Source: Bacilli bacterium
GTDB taxonomy: Bacteria; Bacillota_I; Bacilli_A; RF39; UBA660
Assembly (NCBI GenBank): GCA_017626405.1
Contig: JAGAIS010000001.1
Coordinates: forward strand, 294,885-358,884
Direction of reading: 5' to 3'
Length of the DNA stretch: 64,000 nt
Shown here: piece after piece, positions 35,196 to 44,111 of the stretch
How positions within the stretch are numbered: the first letter of the stretch is position 1
How the letters are laid out: every line of letters begins with the position of its first letter
The notes under the pieces: generated by a model
The model's database searches: none
Told to the model about the DNA's origin: nothing
What the model saw: only the letters and a program-made list of their open reading frames with translations
Position numbers and translations under genes: made by a program

Positions 35196-35222
35196 AAAAA
35201 TCCAGTTTAACTGGATTTTTAT
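35196..35222 (+). terminator. Intrinsic terminator after the LCP gene
   Basis: AAAAATCCAG (35196-35205) pairs with CTGGATTTTT (35211-35220). Confidence 0.88.
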
Positions 35223-35249
35223 ATTCTTTTCTTATAGAGAGGAAATATA

Positions 35250-35258
35250 TGGTATAAT
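35250..35258 (+). promoter_or_regulatory. Extended -10 promoter of the VanZ-like gene
   Basis: TGGTATAAT, 30 bases before the ATG. Confidence 0.55.
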
Positions 35259-35287
35259 ATAAAAATATTTGTTGAAGAAGTGATATT

Positions 35288-35839
35288 ATGAATAGAAAAA
35301 AGAAAATAATTATAATTATATTATTTTTATTTGTTATTATTTGGTGCATTGGTATTTACTTTCTCAGTGATATGAATACAACTAGTTCTAATGGCAAGAG
35401 TTTAAGTTTTATTTCTTTATTTATCGAAGATACATTAAAGATAACTAATGAATTTGATATTACATCGAGCAATCCGAGTGCTGAACAATTAATGCGCGCA
35501 AGTATTCTTTTAAATAAGCCATTGAGAAAGGTAGCTCATGCTTCAGTTTACTTTGTCTTAGGTTTTATGATAATACTTATTATTAATCTAATTCTTAATA
35601 ATAAAAAGTATTTTCTGTCTTTTATCCTAACTATTTGTATTACAATTACTCTAGCAATATTGGATGAATATCATCAAACGATGGTTGCTGGTAGAACGGG
35701 TGCCTTCCTAGATGTAATAATTGATAATATAGGTGCTATAGTAGGATGTATTTTCTATTCAACTTATTATATCGCTTATCTACTAGGGAAAAAGGATAAG
35801 AATAATTTAACTAATAGAGAAGATTGTACAAATGTATAA
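35288..35839 (+). CDS. VanZ-like family membrane protein
   Basis: A 183-residue membrane protein with about four helices. The family pattern is present: FLSDMN after the first helix, RKVAHASVYFVLGF, then LDEYHQTMVAGRTGAFLDVIIDNIGAIVG-like sequence holding the conserved E.HQ, GR, D and N..G residues (quoted in part). VanZ-like proteins are envelope proteins, some giving teicoplanin resistance or controlling teichoic-type polymers; their biochemical role is unclear. Monocistronic, with its stop near a terminator stem. Confidence 0.85.
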   Translation: MNRKKKIIIIILFLFVIIWCIGIYFLSDMNTTSSNGKSLSFISLFIEDTLKITNEFDITSSNPSAEQLMRASILLNKPLRKVAHASVYFVLGFMIILIINLILNNKKYFLSFILTICITITLAILDEYHQTMVAGRTGAFLDVIIDNIGAIVGCIFYSTYYIAYLLGKKDKNNLTNREDCTNV

Positions 35840-35849
35840 TCTTCTTTAT
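35818..35849 (+). terminator. Terminator overlapping the VanZ-like stop codon
   Basis: AGAAGATT (35818-35825) pairs with AATCTTCT (35838-35845), then T-rich sequence. Confidence 0.7.
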
Positions 35850-35869
35850 CTTTACTTTTTTTTTAAAAA

Positions 35870-35878
35870 TGTTATAAT
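35870..35878 (+). promoter_or_regulatory. Extended -10 promoter
   Basis: TGTTATAAT, 27 bases before the next ATG. Confidence 0.55.
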
Positions 35879-35904
35879 AGGGCTCAAAAAAGAGGGATGA
35901 ATGA

Positions 35905-36807
35905 ATGTTGAGAATTAAAAATAAAATTGCGATGATATCAATTCTTGGAATGTTGGGGTTAGGGTTAACAGGTTGTGGAAATAAAGACGATAAAATAGTT
36001 GATGATAACATTTACTATTATCATGATGATAAGAATGAAATTCCTAATGACGATATAAATATTGAAAATAGCAATATTCCTGTTAGAACTATCGAAATAG
36101 CTACAGCGATTGGCGATGTAAATATTCGTACAGCACCAATTGATGGTACTATTCTAGATGTTCTATATAAAGGCGAATCATTGCCTTTAGTAGAAGAACT
36201 AGATAATGGTTGGTGCGCTGTTATGTATAATGGTTCTGTTGCTTATATAAGTGGTAAATATTTGAGTATTAGTACGGAATATGATATTGATGCAAAAATT
36301 AAGGATGTTTACTATACGAGTGAAAGTATTGAATTGAAAATTCCAAAAGAATTTAGCAGTTCAGATAAAGAAGAAGTAATAACAATAGATAAAAATGTAT
36401 GTGTCCTAGTATATGCTATTGAAAACGATAGTTATTTGGTTTCCGTTAACGGACATATAGGTTATATTGGACGAAATAATTTAATTAAACTATCTGATGA
36501 ATTTGCTGTAGTTGATATAAGTGATAAGACTCTTACACTATATAAAGATAATGAGATAGAATCAGTATTGCCAGTTTCCATTAATGGTTCTTTAGAAAAA
36601 GGTCTATTTTATATATATGATGTTAAAAATGATAGATTATTAATTGGAAAAGATTACAATGTATATGTAGATTATATTTCTTATTATGATGGAAATTCTT
36701 CTTATATAACTTCGGGTTCTAGAGGTGGAATAAATGTCGATGAATCGAATGTTGAAGAAGTAGCAAAGCGATTACATTTAAATTCTCAAATATTAATTCA
36801 AGAATAA
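35905..36807 (+). CDS. SH3-domain lipoprotein with inactive L,D-transpeptidase-like domain
   Basis: A 300-residue lipoprotein (lipobox GLTGC). A bacterial SH3 domain follows (about 60-125; GDVNIRTAP, then GWCAVMYNG), then a second SH3-like stretch. The C-terminal ~100 residues follow the YkuD L,D-transpeptidase layout: VVDISDKTLTLYKDNE, GLFYIYDVK, and finally GSRGGINVDESNVEEVAKRL. In active enzymes the last motif reads S/T-HGCIR. Here His is Arg273 and the catalytic Cys is Gly275. It probably binds wall peptides without cross-linking them. GAGGGATG is the ribosome site. Confidence 0.8.
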   Translation: MLRIKNKIAMISILGMLGLGLTGCGNKDDKIVDDNIYYYHDDKNEIPNDDINIENSNIPVRTIEIATAIGDVNIRTAPIDGTILDVLYKGESLPLVEELDNGWCAVMYNGSVAYISGKYLSISTEYDIDAKIKDVYYTSESIELKIPKEFSSSDKEEVITIDKNVCVLVYAIENDSYLVSVNGHIGYIGRNNLIKLSDEFAVVDISDKTLTLYKDNEIESVLPVSINGSLEKGLFYIYDVKNDRLLIGKDYNVYVDYISYYDGNSSYITSGSRGGINVDESNVEEVAKRLHLNSQILIQE

Positions 36808-36828
36808 AGAGATTAATTCTCTTTTTTT
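36806..36828 (+). terminator. Intrinsic terminator
   Basis: AAAGAGA (36806-36812) pairs with TCTCTTT (36818-36824), then Ts. It starts at the stop codon. Confidence 0.75.
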
Positions 36829-36888
36829 GTGTATTAATTGATAAAATGGATTTATTTTGCTAATATTATATTGAAAGTAGGTAAGATA

Positions 36889-38058
36889 ATGAAAATAGCA
36901 ATTGCGGGAACGGGATATGTCGGTTTATCATTAGCTGTACTATTGAGTCAAAAATGTGAAGTAGTAGCATATGATGTAAATAAAGAAAAAGTCGATTCTA
37001 TAAATAATGGAATTAGTCCAATTCGTGACGTTTATATTGAAGATTATTTAAAAAACAAAGAACTCAACTTGCGTGCAACAATGGATTATAAAGATGCATT
37101 TTTGAATGCTGATTACGTAATTATAAGTACGCCAACTAACTATGATGATGAAACTAATTATTTCGATACTTCTCTAGTTGAAGATGTAATTAAAAAAGTA
37201 ATAGAAGTTGGTTGTGAAAAGACAACGATGATAATTAAATCGACGATACCGGTTGGTTTTACTGATGATATCAAGGTTAAATATAAAATAGATAATATTC
37301 TATTCTCTCCTGAGTTTTTAAGAGAGGGAAGAGCTTTGTATGATAACTTATATCCATCGAGAATTATCGTTGGTGGTAAATCTAAGAGTGCTCACGTATT
37401 TGGAGATTTGTTAAAGTCCGTAGCATTAAAAGAGGATGTTGAAGTCCTATATATGAATAGTACGGAAGCTGAGGCTGTTAAATTGTTTGCTAATACATTC
37501 TTAGCTTTGAGAGTATCTTATTTCAATGAACTTGATACTTATGCCGAAATAAAGGGACTAAATACTAAAGATATTATTGAAGGAGTATGTTTAGATCCAA
37601 GAATAGGAAATTATTATAATAATCCATCTTTTGGTTATGGAGGATATTGTCTTCCAAAAGATACTAAACAATTATTGGCTAATTATAGTGATGTTCCAGA
37701 AAATATAATTGGTGCTATTATTAAATCTAATGAAACGCGAAAAGATCATATTACAGAGATGATAAAAAGGAAAAATCCTAAAGTTGTTGGTGTATATCGC
37801 CTAATAATGAAAAGTGGATCTGATAATTTCCGTTCTAGTGCAATATTCGGAATTATCGATAGACTTAAGAAAGATGGCATTAATGTTTCAATATATGAAC
37901 CAACTATAAAAGAAAATACTTATCATGGCATTGAAATACTGCATGACCTTGATTTATTTAAGTCGATAAGTGATGTAATAATAACTAATAGATATGATAA
38001 TGAATTAGATGATGTTAAAGAAATTATCTATACGAGAGATGTCTTTACTAGAGATTGA
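36889..38058 (+). CDS. ugd: UDP-glucose/UDP-sugar 6-dehydrogenase
   Basis: A 389-residue dehydrogenase. The N-terminal Rossmann motif [10 protein letters not shown] binds [21 protein letters not shown] and [11 protein letters not shown] are family signatures; the catalytic Cys is in [10 protein letters not shown]. It oxidises UDP-glucose to UDP-glucuronate, a precursor of capsule or acidic wall polymers. ATG 36889 follows GTAGGTAAG; the frame extends upstream but without a ribosome site. Length matches the family (~390). It fits with the sugar transferase and LCP genes. Confidence 0.95.
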   Translation: MKIAIAGTGYVGLSLAVLLSQKCEVVAYDVNKEKVDSINNGISPIRDVYIEDYLKNKELNLRATMDYKDAFLNADYVIISTPTNYDDETNYFDTSLVEDVIKKVIEVGCEKTTMIIKSTIPVGFTDDIKVKYKIDNILFSPEFLREGRALYDNLYPSRIIVGGKSKSAHVFGDLLKSVALKEDVEVLYMNSTEAEAVKLFANTFLALRVSYFNELDTYAEIKGLNTKDIIEGVCLDPRIGNYYNNPSFGYGGYCLPKDTKQLLANYSDVPENIIGAIIKSNETRKDHITEMIKRKNPKVVGVYRLIMKSGSDNFRSSAIFGIIDRLKKDGINVSIYEPTIKENTYHGIEILHDLDLFKSISDVIITNRYDNELDDVKEIIYTRDVFTRD

Positions 38059-38081
38059 AATTTGAGAAATTCCTAACTTTA

Positions 38082-38090
38082 TGGTATAAT
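38082..38090 (+). promoter_or_regulatory. Extended -10 promoter
   Basis: TGGTATAAT, 28 bases before the next ATG. Confidence 0.55.
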
Positions 38091-38117
38091 ATCATGCAAT
38101 TAAAGGGGGGAATATAT

Positions 38118-38714
38118 ATGACTGGTGAAACAGAATTATTATTGAGTAAAATTAAAGGGATAGACAAAATTGCCTATCATTTAATGTTATGTATAAGCAA
38201 TGCAAAATGTTTTGGATTAAAAGAGTTTAATATGAGATCTAAACTAGATAATAGATTATATAAAATATTTTTAAAATTCATTGATAAAGAAAGTGCTAAA
38301 AGGCTAAAAGCAATTGATGCTTTAATTGATGAGGAAATTCGAAATATTACTGATGGTAATAATTGGAGTGTAAACCAATATGGTGCTGAAATGATAGATA
38401 ATTATCAAAATTGGGAAGATTATGAATTTAGAACTTGTGATATCCATAGAATTTTAAGAGATGAAAGTGGTTTCTATGTAGAGGAAGCTACTATTCCTTA
38501 TGAAGAGTATTTAAATACGGTTTCCACTGCATTTTTAAATAGTCATAATAAGCAATTTGAAAATTTACATAGATTATATTTTGAAAAAGAAAGTATTATG
38601 CGTGGAAATTATTCTCTAAGGGGAGATTCATCTGATTATGATATGCCTAGATTAATTTCGAGCTATTTAGGATATTATAGGGAAAAAGCATTAAGAAGAA
38701 AGCTCGTTGGATAA
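38118..38714 (+). CDS. Hypothetical soluble protein
   Basis: A 198-residue, predicted helical, soluble protein without signal or membrane segment. I do not recognise it. Local features are a motif-like EEATIPYEEYLNTV and a basic C-terminus (REKALRRKLVG). ATG 38118 follows AAAGGGGGG, a strong site; the in-frame start at 38055 overlaps the previous gene and its promoter and is unlikely. It is monocistronic with a clear promoter and terminator, so it is expressed as an independent unit. Confidence 0.75.
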   Translation: MTGETELLLSKIKGIDKIAYHLMLCISNAKCFGLKEFNMRSKLDNRLYKIFLKFIDKESAKRLKAIDALIDEEIRNITDGNNWSVNQYGAEMIDNYQNWEDYEFRTCDIHRILRDESGFYVEEATIPYEEYLNTVSTAFLNSHNKQFENLHRLYFEKESIMRGNYSLRGDSSDYDMPRLISSYLGYYREKALRRKLVG

Positions 38715-38741
38715 AAACTTAGGTAAAACTAAGTTTTTTTA
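38713..38741 (+). terminator. Intrinsic terminator overlapping the stop codon
   Basis: AAAAACTTAG (38713-38722) pairs with CTAAGTTTTT (38729-38738), then Ts. Confidence 0.88.
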
Positions 38742-38750
38742 TGTTATAAT
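38742..38750 (+). promoter_or_regulatory. Extended -10 promoter
   Basis: TGTTATAAT right after the terminator, 21 bases before the next ATG. Confidence 0.55.
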
Positions 38751-38770
38751 TCTTGATGGAGAGTGGTAGT

Positions 38771-39412
38771 ATGGCATCAGCAATTATTCATATGGCGGTT
38801 GCAAAAAAAGTTAATGAAGTATTAAAAATTAAACCTGAAAACCATCTTCTCTTAGGTTCTATTGCGCCTGATATAGCTAAGATGGTTGGATCACAAAGGT
38901 ATATAAGTCACTTTATAAACGAAAGTGATAAAGATTTTACCAATGTACCTAATATTGATAATTTTTTAAAAAAATATAAAGAGTATTTAATTAATCCTTA
39001 TGAATTGGGGTATTATATTCATCTTCTTACTGATGTATTATGGTTTCAGGAATATTTACCCAATATAGCTGATGACAGGGAATTAGTTATTATAAATAAA
39101 GATGGAATAGCTATTAAATATGATGAAGAAGAGTATTTAAAAATTCTATACAATGATTATACAAGTATGAACATTGATATTGTTGACTATTATGGTCTAG
39201 ATTTTTCTTTATTCTATGAGAAATTTGACTATCCTATTAATCATATTGAAGAAGTTGATGAAAAATATTTTGATGATGTAATAGAGAAATTTGGAATATT
39301 ATCTAGTAGTGAATCTAATGTTTCTTATACTATGGATATTAAAAGAATAGTTCATTTTATCGAATATGCAACTGTATATTGTTTAGATGAAATTCGAAAG
39401 TTGAGTATTTAA
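38771..39412 (+). CDS. Zinc-dependent phospholipase C-like protein
   Basis: A 213-residue protein resembling the zinc-dependent phospholipase C fold: a start with SAIIHMAVAKKV, LLGSIAPDIAK, SHFI, and LGYYIHLLTDVLWF supply the His and Asp pattern of the zinc sites. No signal peptide is visible, so the Gram-positive intracellular version (often of unknown substrate) is likely. ATG 38771 has a GGAGAGTGG site; earlier in-frame starts lie in the promoter. It precedes sufB by 48 bases with no clear terminator. Confidence 0.8.
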   Translation: MASAIIHMAVAKKVNEVLKIKPENHLLLGSIAPDIAKMVGSQRYISHFINESDKDFTNVPNIDNFLKKYKEYLINPYELGYYIHLLTDVLWFQEYLPNIADDRELVIINKDGIAIKYDEEEYLKILYNDYTSMNIDIVDYYGLDFSLFYEKFDYPINHIEEVDEKYFDDVIEKFGILSSSESNVSYTMDIKRIVHFIEYATVYCLDEIRKLSI

Positions 39413-39460
39413 AACTTTTAAATATGTTATTTTTGGTTTATAATATATTCAGTGATTTTT

Positions 39461-40759
39461 ATGGAAAAATTAAGTGAAGATTTAATAAAAAAGATATCTA
39501 AATCTAAAGGAGAACCAGAATGGATGCTCGAATTTAGATTAAATAGTTATAGAAAGTTTAAAGAATTAGATAATCCTAATTTTGGACCTAAATTAGATAT
39601 TGATTATGATGAGATTAATTATTATAAAAAGGTTGCCAATAATGAAACTGATTGGGATAGAGTTTCTTGTGATATTAGAAATAAGTTTAAAGCTTTAGGT
39701 GTTATTGATGCTGAAGAAAAACATTTGAGTGGAGTTACTAATCAGTTGGAATCTGAAGTAATATACCATAAGGGAAAAGATGAACTTGAGAGTAAGGGTG
39801 TTATATTTTTATCTAGTGATGATGCTCTAAAGAATTATCCTGAATTATTTAAGGAGTATTTTAATAACTTAGTAAAATATGATGAAAATAAATTTACAGC
39901 TTTAAATGGTGCATTGTGGAGTGGAGGATCGTTCATTTATATTCCACCAAATACGAAACTAGATCGACCTCTTCAAAGTTATTTTCGAATTGATTCAATT
40001 AGTTTAGGTCAATTTGAAAGAACTATAATTATTGTCGATGAAGGTTCAGAATTATCCTATATCGAAGGATGTACAGCAGAGTCTTATTCAGCAAATTCAC
40101 TTCATGCTGGAGTTGTTGAAATATACGTTAAGAAAAATGCTAAATGCAAATATTCAACTATTCAGAACTGGAGTACCGATGTATATAACTTGGTTACAAA
40201 AAGAGCTCTTGTTTTAGAGTCTGGATTAATGGAGTGGGTCGATGGCAACATTGGCTCTAAAGTTACAATGAAATATCCTGCCTGTATTTTGCTTGGAGAC
40301 AATGCTATGGGCAATTCAATTTCCATTGCATATGCTAAAGAAAATCAAATATTAGATGCTGGTGCTAAGATGATTCATATTGGGCGCAATACAAAGAGCA
40401 ATATAGTATCTAAGAGTATTGCTTCATTTAGTGGACAAGCTAATTATCGAGGAAAAGTTAAAATATGCGAATCTGCTACTAATTCTTATGCACAAATAAA
40501 ATGCGATACAATTATGCTTGATAATGAATCAATAAGTGATACAATTCCCGAAAATGTCGTATTAAATGATTCTAGTATATTGGAACATGAAGCTACTGTA
40601 TCGAAGATAAGTGAGGAGAAGTTATTCTATTTAATGAGTAAAGGACTAAGCGAAAATAAAGCTAAAGAATTATTGGTAATGGGATTTATCAATGATTTTA
40701 AAAATGAACTTCCGATGGAATATGCTGTTGAATTAAATAGATTGTTAAAAGAAATTTAA
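39461..40759 (+). CDS. sufB: Fe-S cluster assembly protein SufB (no other suf gene in window)
   Basis: A 432-residue protein matching SufB over its length: KGVIFLSSDDAL, then NKFTALNGALWSGGSFIYIP, FRIDSISLGQFERT, IEGCTAESYS, NLVTKRALV, and a C-terminal helical end. SufB is the scaffold on which the SufBCD complex builds iron-sulfur clusters. Its usual partners sufC, sufD, sufS and sufU are not adjacent here. It sits instead behind the phospholipase-like gene. ATG 39461 is preferred to GTG 39452, but both have weak ribosome sites. Some residues in the family core differ slightly from Bacillus SufB. Confidence 0.92.
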   Translation: MEKLSEDLIKKISKSKGEPEWMLEFRLNSYRKFKELDNPNFGPKLDIDYDEINYYKKVANNETDWDRVSCDIRNKFKALGVIDAEEKHLSGVTNQLESEVIYHKGKDELESKGVIFLSSDDALKNYPELFKEYFNNLVKYDENKFTALNGALWSGGSFIYIPPNTKLDRPLQSYFRIDSISLGQFERTIIIVDEGSELSYIEGCTAESYSANSLHAGVVEIYVKKNAKCKYSTIQNWSTDVYNLVTKRALVLESGLMEWVDGNIGSKVTMKYPACILLGDNAMGNSISIAYAKENQILDAGAKMIHIGRNTKSNIVSKSIASFSGQANYRGKVKICESATNSYAQIKCDTIMLDNESISDTIPENVVLNDSSILEHEATVSKISEEKLFYLMSKGLSENKAKELLVMGFINDFKNELPMEYAVELNRLLKEI

Positions 40760-40767
40760 AAAAATAT

Positions 40768-40806
40768 AAAATATGCAAAATATCATTATTTGCATATTTT
40801 TTTTGT
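40768..40806 (+). terminator. Intrinsic terminator after sufB
   Basis: AAAATATGCAAA (40768-40779) pairs with TTTGCATATTTT (40789-40800), then Ts. Confidence 0.9.
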
Positions 40807-40821
40807 CTATTTTTAATATTG

Positions 40822-40837
40822 GTATAGTTTTCTATAC
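40822..40837. repeat. Inverted repeat upstream of ssb
   Basis: GTATAG, TTTT, CTATAC: a perfect 6-bp hairpin or operator about 90 bases before the ssb start. The role is unknown; the rest of this gap holds no clear gene. Confidence 0.5.
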
Positions 40838-40929
40838 AGATTACTAAAATTAGTTAAAAAATTTATAATTTCTGTTATTTGATTAATGTATTTAAGGTAT
40901 GATAAGTTTTAAGTGGAAAGGAGGAAGAT

Positions 40930-41283
40930 ATGCATAACTTAGTCTATTTAATTGGTAGATTAACTGAGGATCCTCAAGTTAAAACATTTGAAGATGGAAA
41001 ATCTAGTCTAGCAATTAATTTAGCGGTACAGAGAAGTTACAAGAATGAAGAAGGTATTTATGAAGTAGACTATATCAGATGTGTCTTGTGGAATGGAATA
41101 GCTAGTCACACTAGTGAGTATTGCAAGAAGGGCGATCTCGTTGGCGTTAAGGGAAGACTTCAAACAAGAAGTTATGAAGTGGATAAAGAGACAAAATATA
41201 TAACAGAAGTTATCGTTGATAAAGTTTCATTCCTTGCGAGCAAGAAAAAAGATATAGAAGAAATAGAAGAAAACGAAGAATAA
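40930..41283 (+). CDS. ssb: Single-stranded DNA-binding protein
   Basis: A 117-residue SSB, essentially an OB-fold with a short acidic tail. NLVYLIGRLTEDPQVK, FEDGKSSLAINLAVQR, DYIRCVLWNGIA and KGDLVGVKGRLQTRSYE are SSB family signatures. It binds single-stranded DNA in replication, repair or competence. The usual housekeeping SSB has ~160 residues and a conserved DDDIPF tip. Here the tail is cut to EEIEENEE with no such tip, so this is probably a paralogue (competence SsbB type). GGAAAGGAGGA is a strong ribosome site. Confidence 0.93.
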   Translation: MHNLVYLIGRLTEDPQVKTFEDGKSSLAINLAVQRSYKNEEGIYEVDYIRCVLWNGIASHTSEYCKKGDLVGVKGRLQTRSYEVDKETKYITEVIVDKVSFLASKKKDIEEIEENEE

Positions 41284-41292
41284 AAAAATTAC

Positions 41293-41374
41293 CCCAAGAG
41301 AGAATTCTTACCAAAGATAAATATAAGTGTTATCACTTATATTTTCTTTTGCATAAAATTGGTAATTACTTGGG
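41293..41374 (+). other. Three nested inverted repeats between ssb and uppP
   Basis: Collinear arms: CCCAAG (41293-41298)/CTTGGG (41369-41374); TTACCAA (41308-41314)/TTGGTAA (41359-41365); AAATATAAGTG (41319-41329)/CACTTATATTT (41334-41344). The inner stem plus T-rich tail is a plausible ssb terminator. The outer pairs would close it into one ~82-base hairpin, unlike other terminators here. Confidence 0.6.
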
Positions 41375-41393
41375 TTTTAAATTTAATAATTTA

Positions 41394-41402
41394 TGATATA
41401 AT
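41394..41402 (+). promoter_or_regulatory. Extended -10 promoter of the uppP-radical SAM operon
   Basis: TGATATAAT, 16 bases before the uppP start. Confidence 0.6.
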
Positions 41403-41417
41403 TAAATAGGTGATGAT

Positions 41418-42239
41418 ATGGAAATCTTAAAGGCGGTTTTATTTGGTATAGTAGAGGGAATTACAGAGTGGTTGCCAATATCTTCAACGGGTCATATGAT
41501 TTTACTCGATGAGTTTGTTAAACTCAATGTTTCTAGTGAATTCTATAAATTGTTTGAAGTGGTAATTCAATTGGGCGCAATTCTTGCCGTTGTAATAATG
41601 TATTTTAAAACTATTTTTCCTTTTGGTTTTGGCAAAACTAAAGAGGAAACAAAGAATACATTCAATTTATGGGGAAAAATACTTGTTGCCTGTTTGCCAG
41701 CAGCAGTTATAGGAATCCTCTTTGATGATTGGCTAGATGAACATCTATATAATTCGATTGTTGTTTCAATTATGTTAATTGTATATGGTGTTTTATTTAT
41801 TATTATTGAAAGTAAAAATTTTGGTAAAGGTAAAACTGATTCAATAGATAAAATAACTTATAAACAAGCTGTTGGTATTGGTGTATTCCAACTTTTAGCA
41901 CTAATTCCAGGAACAAGTAGAAGTGGCGCAACAATTATTGGCGGTTTAATCTTGGGATTAAAGAGAAGCATTGCTGCTGAATTTACTTTTTTCCTTGCAA
42001 TTCCTGTTATGGCTGGAGCTTCACTTTTAAAATTACTCAAATATATTTTAGATGTCGGTTTTATTTTTCAAACTCAGGAATTGATTGTTTTAGGTGTTGG
42101 ATGTTTAGTTGCATTTATTATTAGTATTTTAATTATTAAGTTCTTAATGAACTATATTCGCAAACATGACTTTAAGATTTTTGGTTGGTATCGCATTATC
42201 TTAGGCTTGATTGTCCTTCTATATTTTTTAATTAAGTAG
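41418..42239 (+). CDS. uppP: Undecaprenyl-diphosphatase (UppP/BacA)
   Basis: A 273-residue membrane enzyme with about eight helices, the usual length. Motifs GITEWLPISSTGHM (with the catalytic Glu and Ser region) and PGTSRSGATIIGG (Arg of the active site) are exact family marks. It recycles the lipid carrier undecaprenyl pyrophosphate for peptidoglycan and surface polymer synthesis and can confer bacitracin tolerance. TAGGTGATG is the ribosome site. Seven bases separate its stop from the next gene, so it heads a five-gene operon with the zinc-ribbon and radical SAM genes. Confidence 0.97.
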   Translation: MEILKAVLFGIVEGITEWLPISSTGHMILLDEFVKLNVSSEFYKLFEVVIQLGAILAVVIMYFKTIFPFGFGKTKEETKNTFNLWGKILVACLPAAVIGILFDDWLDEHLYNSIVVSIMLIVYGVLFIIIESKNFGKGKTDSIDKITYKQAVGIGVFQLLALIPGTSRSGATIIGGLILGLKRSIAAEFTFFLAIPVMAGASLLKLLKYILDVGFIFQTQELIVLGVGCLVAFIISILIIKFLMNYIRKHDFKIFGWYRIILGLIVLLYFLIK

Positions 42240-42246
42240 GTGTTGT

Positions 42247-44103
42247 ATGGGAGATTCATTTTTTAATATTATTGTTTTTGGACCTTTTTTTGTTTTTTTA
42301 ACTGCATTTCAATATATCTTGTCAAAGACAGCTAATAATAGTAATTCAAAAAAAGTTTTTTTCATAGCTTTTATAATTAGAACTTTTATATATTTGAATA
42401 TGATTTTTCGAGATAATAATTCGGAATTCTTTTTGTTTTTTGATTTTATATTTACATTCGTTTTTTCATTTATTTTTCGTTTCATTGGCGTGTCTAATTC
42501 GACAAATCAAACGGTTAGTTTAAATACATTAAATATAAGAAATTGTCCAAAGTGCAATGCAATCATTAATAACGGAGATAAGTTTTGTAGTGAATGTGGC
42601 AATAGTTTAACTCAAATTGGAGAACCGGCTACTATTGAAGCATTATATCAAAAGTCTGAAAAAGAAATAATAGAAGAATTAATTAAAGAATGCGCAAATA
42701 AAAATAACTATAATATTAACGCTACCATACCGGAAATGAAAAAGAGAAAGATTATTTTAACGGCAATATGTGGATTAATTTCATTTATTCTTACTTCTTT
42801 AATATTCTTTCATATTAGTTTTTTAATTATTTTACTTGATATAATTAATATAATTGTATATTTTATAGTGATTAAAAATTTCAATACTATGAAATATTTA
42901 ATTAAAGAGATTAAATCAAGACCTGATGAAGATATTGAATATGTAGTATCTAATGTTTTATCTAATGCTAGTACATTTAAATACTCAAGTATTATCTATA
43001 CATCTATTATGCTAATTAGTATAATAGTTCCATTAATAATATTTAGTAAACCTCATTATTTTTATGAATATACTAAAGACGGATATTATTTAAGATTCTA
43101 TACGACAAGTCTTAAAGCAGAAGAACATATTACAATTCCAGAAAACTATAAAGGCAAGAAAGTAATAGGTATTCGTGGAAATGTATTTAAGAATTTAAAG
43201 AGTCTAAAAAAAGTTACTTTACCTGATACAATGGAAGTTATTCGAGGACATGCATTTGATGGAGACTATTCTCTTGTAAGTATTAATCTACCTGCTAATC
43301 TGACATATCTAGGAGGTGGAGCTTTTAAGAATTGTTATAAATTAAAAGATATTACTCTCCCTGAAAGTTTAACTGAGATACACGGTAATACTTTTGAGGA
43401 TACAGCTATTGAGTATATTGAAATACCGGATACTGTTATTGATATTGGTGGCTCTGCTTTTAAAAACTGTAGTTATTTAAAAACTGTTAAATTGCCAAAT
43501 AATATTACTGAAATACATGGTAATACTTTTGAAAATTGCGTAAGACTTGAATCTATTGATATTCCAGATTCAGTAACGAGAATTGGTGGACATGCCTTCT
43601 ATAATAATAGTAATTTGTCTAATGTTACTTTTACGGAAAATAGCAAACTTGAGGAAATTGGTTCTAGTGCATTTAGATTATGTGAAAATCTAAGATATAT
43701 TTCTTTACCTAAGTCAGCTGTAATGATAAATGAAAGGGCATTTAAAGAAAGTCCAACGAAAGTATATTACTTTGGTGAAATTATGTATGGTACATTGATC
43801 GATGAAAGTAATTATGCGAATGAGTCATTTGGCTATTTACATATTGGTGAAGAACATATTATTGGAGAATACATAAAAAGTGCAATTTGTCATAATGACA
43901 AATTGATACTAACAAATATTAATGTTAATCTAAATAAAGTAGTTTTTACAATAGATTACATTAGTGATAATGAAACAAAGACATTTACTATTGATTCAGA
44001 AGTTCCGTATGCTTATATTAATGAAAATTTAGCAATTGAGATAGATTCTAAATATGCGGCAACAAATTCAAATTCACTTTCATTCAATGTGTATTATAAT
44101 TAG
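42247..44103 (+). CDS. Zinc-ribbon membrane protein with BspA-like leucine-rich repeats
   Basis: A 618-residue protein. N-terminal membrane helices (about residues 1-80) are followed by a zinc ribbon, CPKCNAIINNGDKFCSECG (about 98-116). Next come further membrane helices (about 165-200 and 240-262) and an external domain of five or six BspA-type (LRR_5) repeats, such as KKVTLPDTMEVIRGHAFDG and the recurring IHGNTFE or IGGSAFKNC. LRR_5 domains bind proteins or surfaces. It could act as a receptor or anchor for the operon. Starts 7 bases after uppP and ends 8 bases before the radical SAM gene, so it is clearly co-transcribed. The function is unknown. Confidence 0.85.
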   Translation: MGDSFFNIIVFGPFFVFLTAFQYILSKTANNSNSKKVFFIAFIIRTFIYLNMIFRDNNSEFFLFFDFIFTFVFSFIFRFIGVSNSTNQTVSLNTLNIRNCPKCNAIINNGDKFCSECGNSLTQIGEPATIEALYQKSEKEIIEELIKECANKNNYNINATIPEMKKRKIILTAICGLISFILTSLIFFHISFLIILLDIINIIVYFIVIKNFNTMKYLIKEIKSRPDEDIEYVVSNVLSNASTFKYSSIIYTSIMLISIIVPLIIFSKPHYFYEYTKDGYYLRFYTTSLKAEEHITIPENYKGKKVIGIRGNVFKNLKSLKKVTLPDTMEVIRGHAFDGDYSLVSINLPANLTYLGGGAFKNCYKLKDITLPESLTEIHGNTFEDTAIEYIEIPDTVIDIGGSAFKNCSYLKTVKLPNNITEIHGNTFENCVRLESIDIPDSVTRIGGHAFYNNSNLSNVTFTENSKLEEIGSSAFRLCENLRYISLPKSAVMINERAFKESPTKVYYFGEIMYGTLIDESNYANESFGYLHIGEEHIIGEYIKSAICHNDKLILTNINVNLNKVVFTIDYISDNETKTFTIDSEVPYAYINENLAIEIDSKYAATNSNSLSFNVYYN

Positions 44104-44111
44104 GAGTATTT

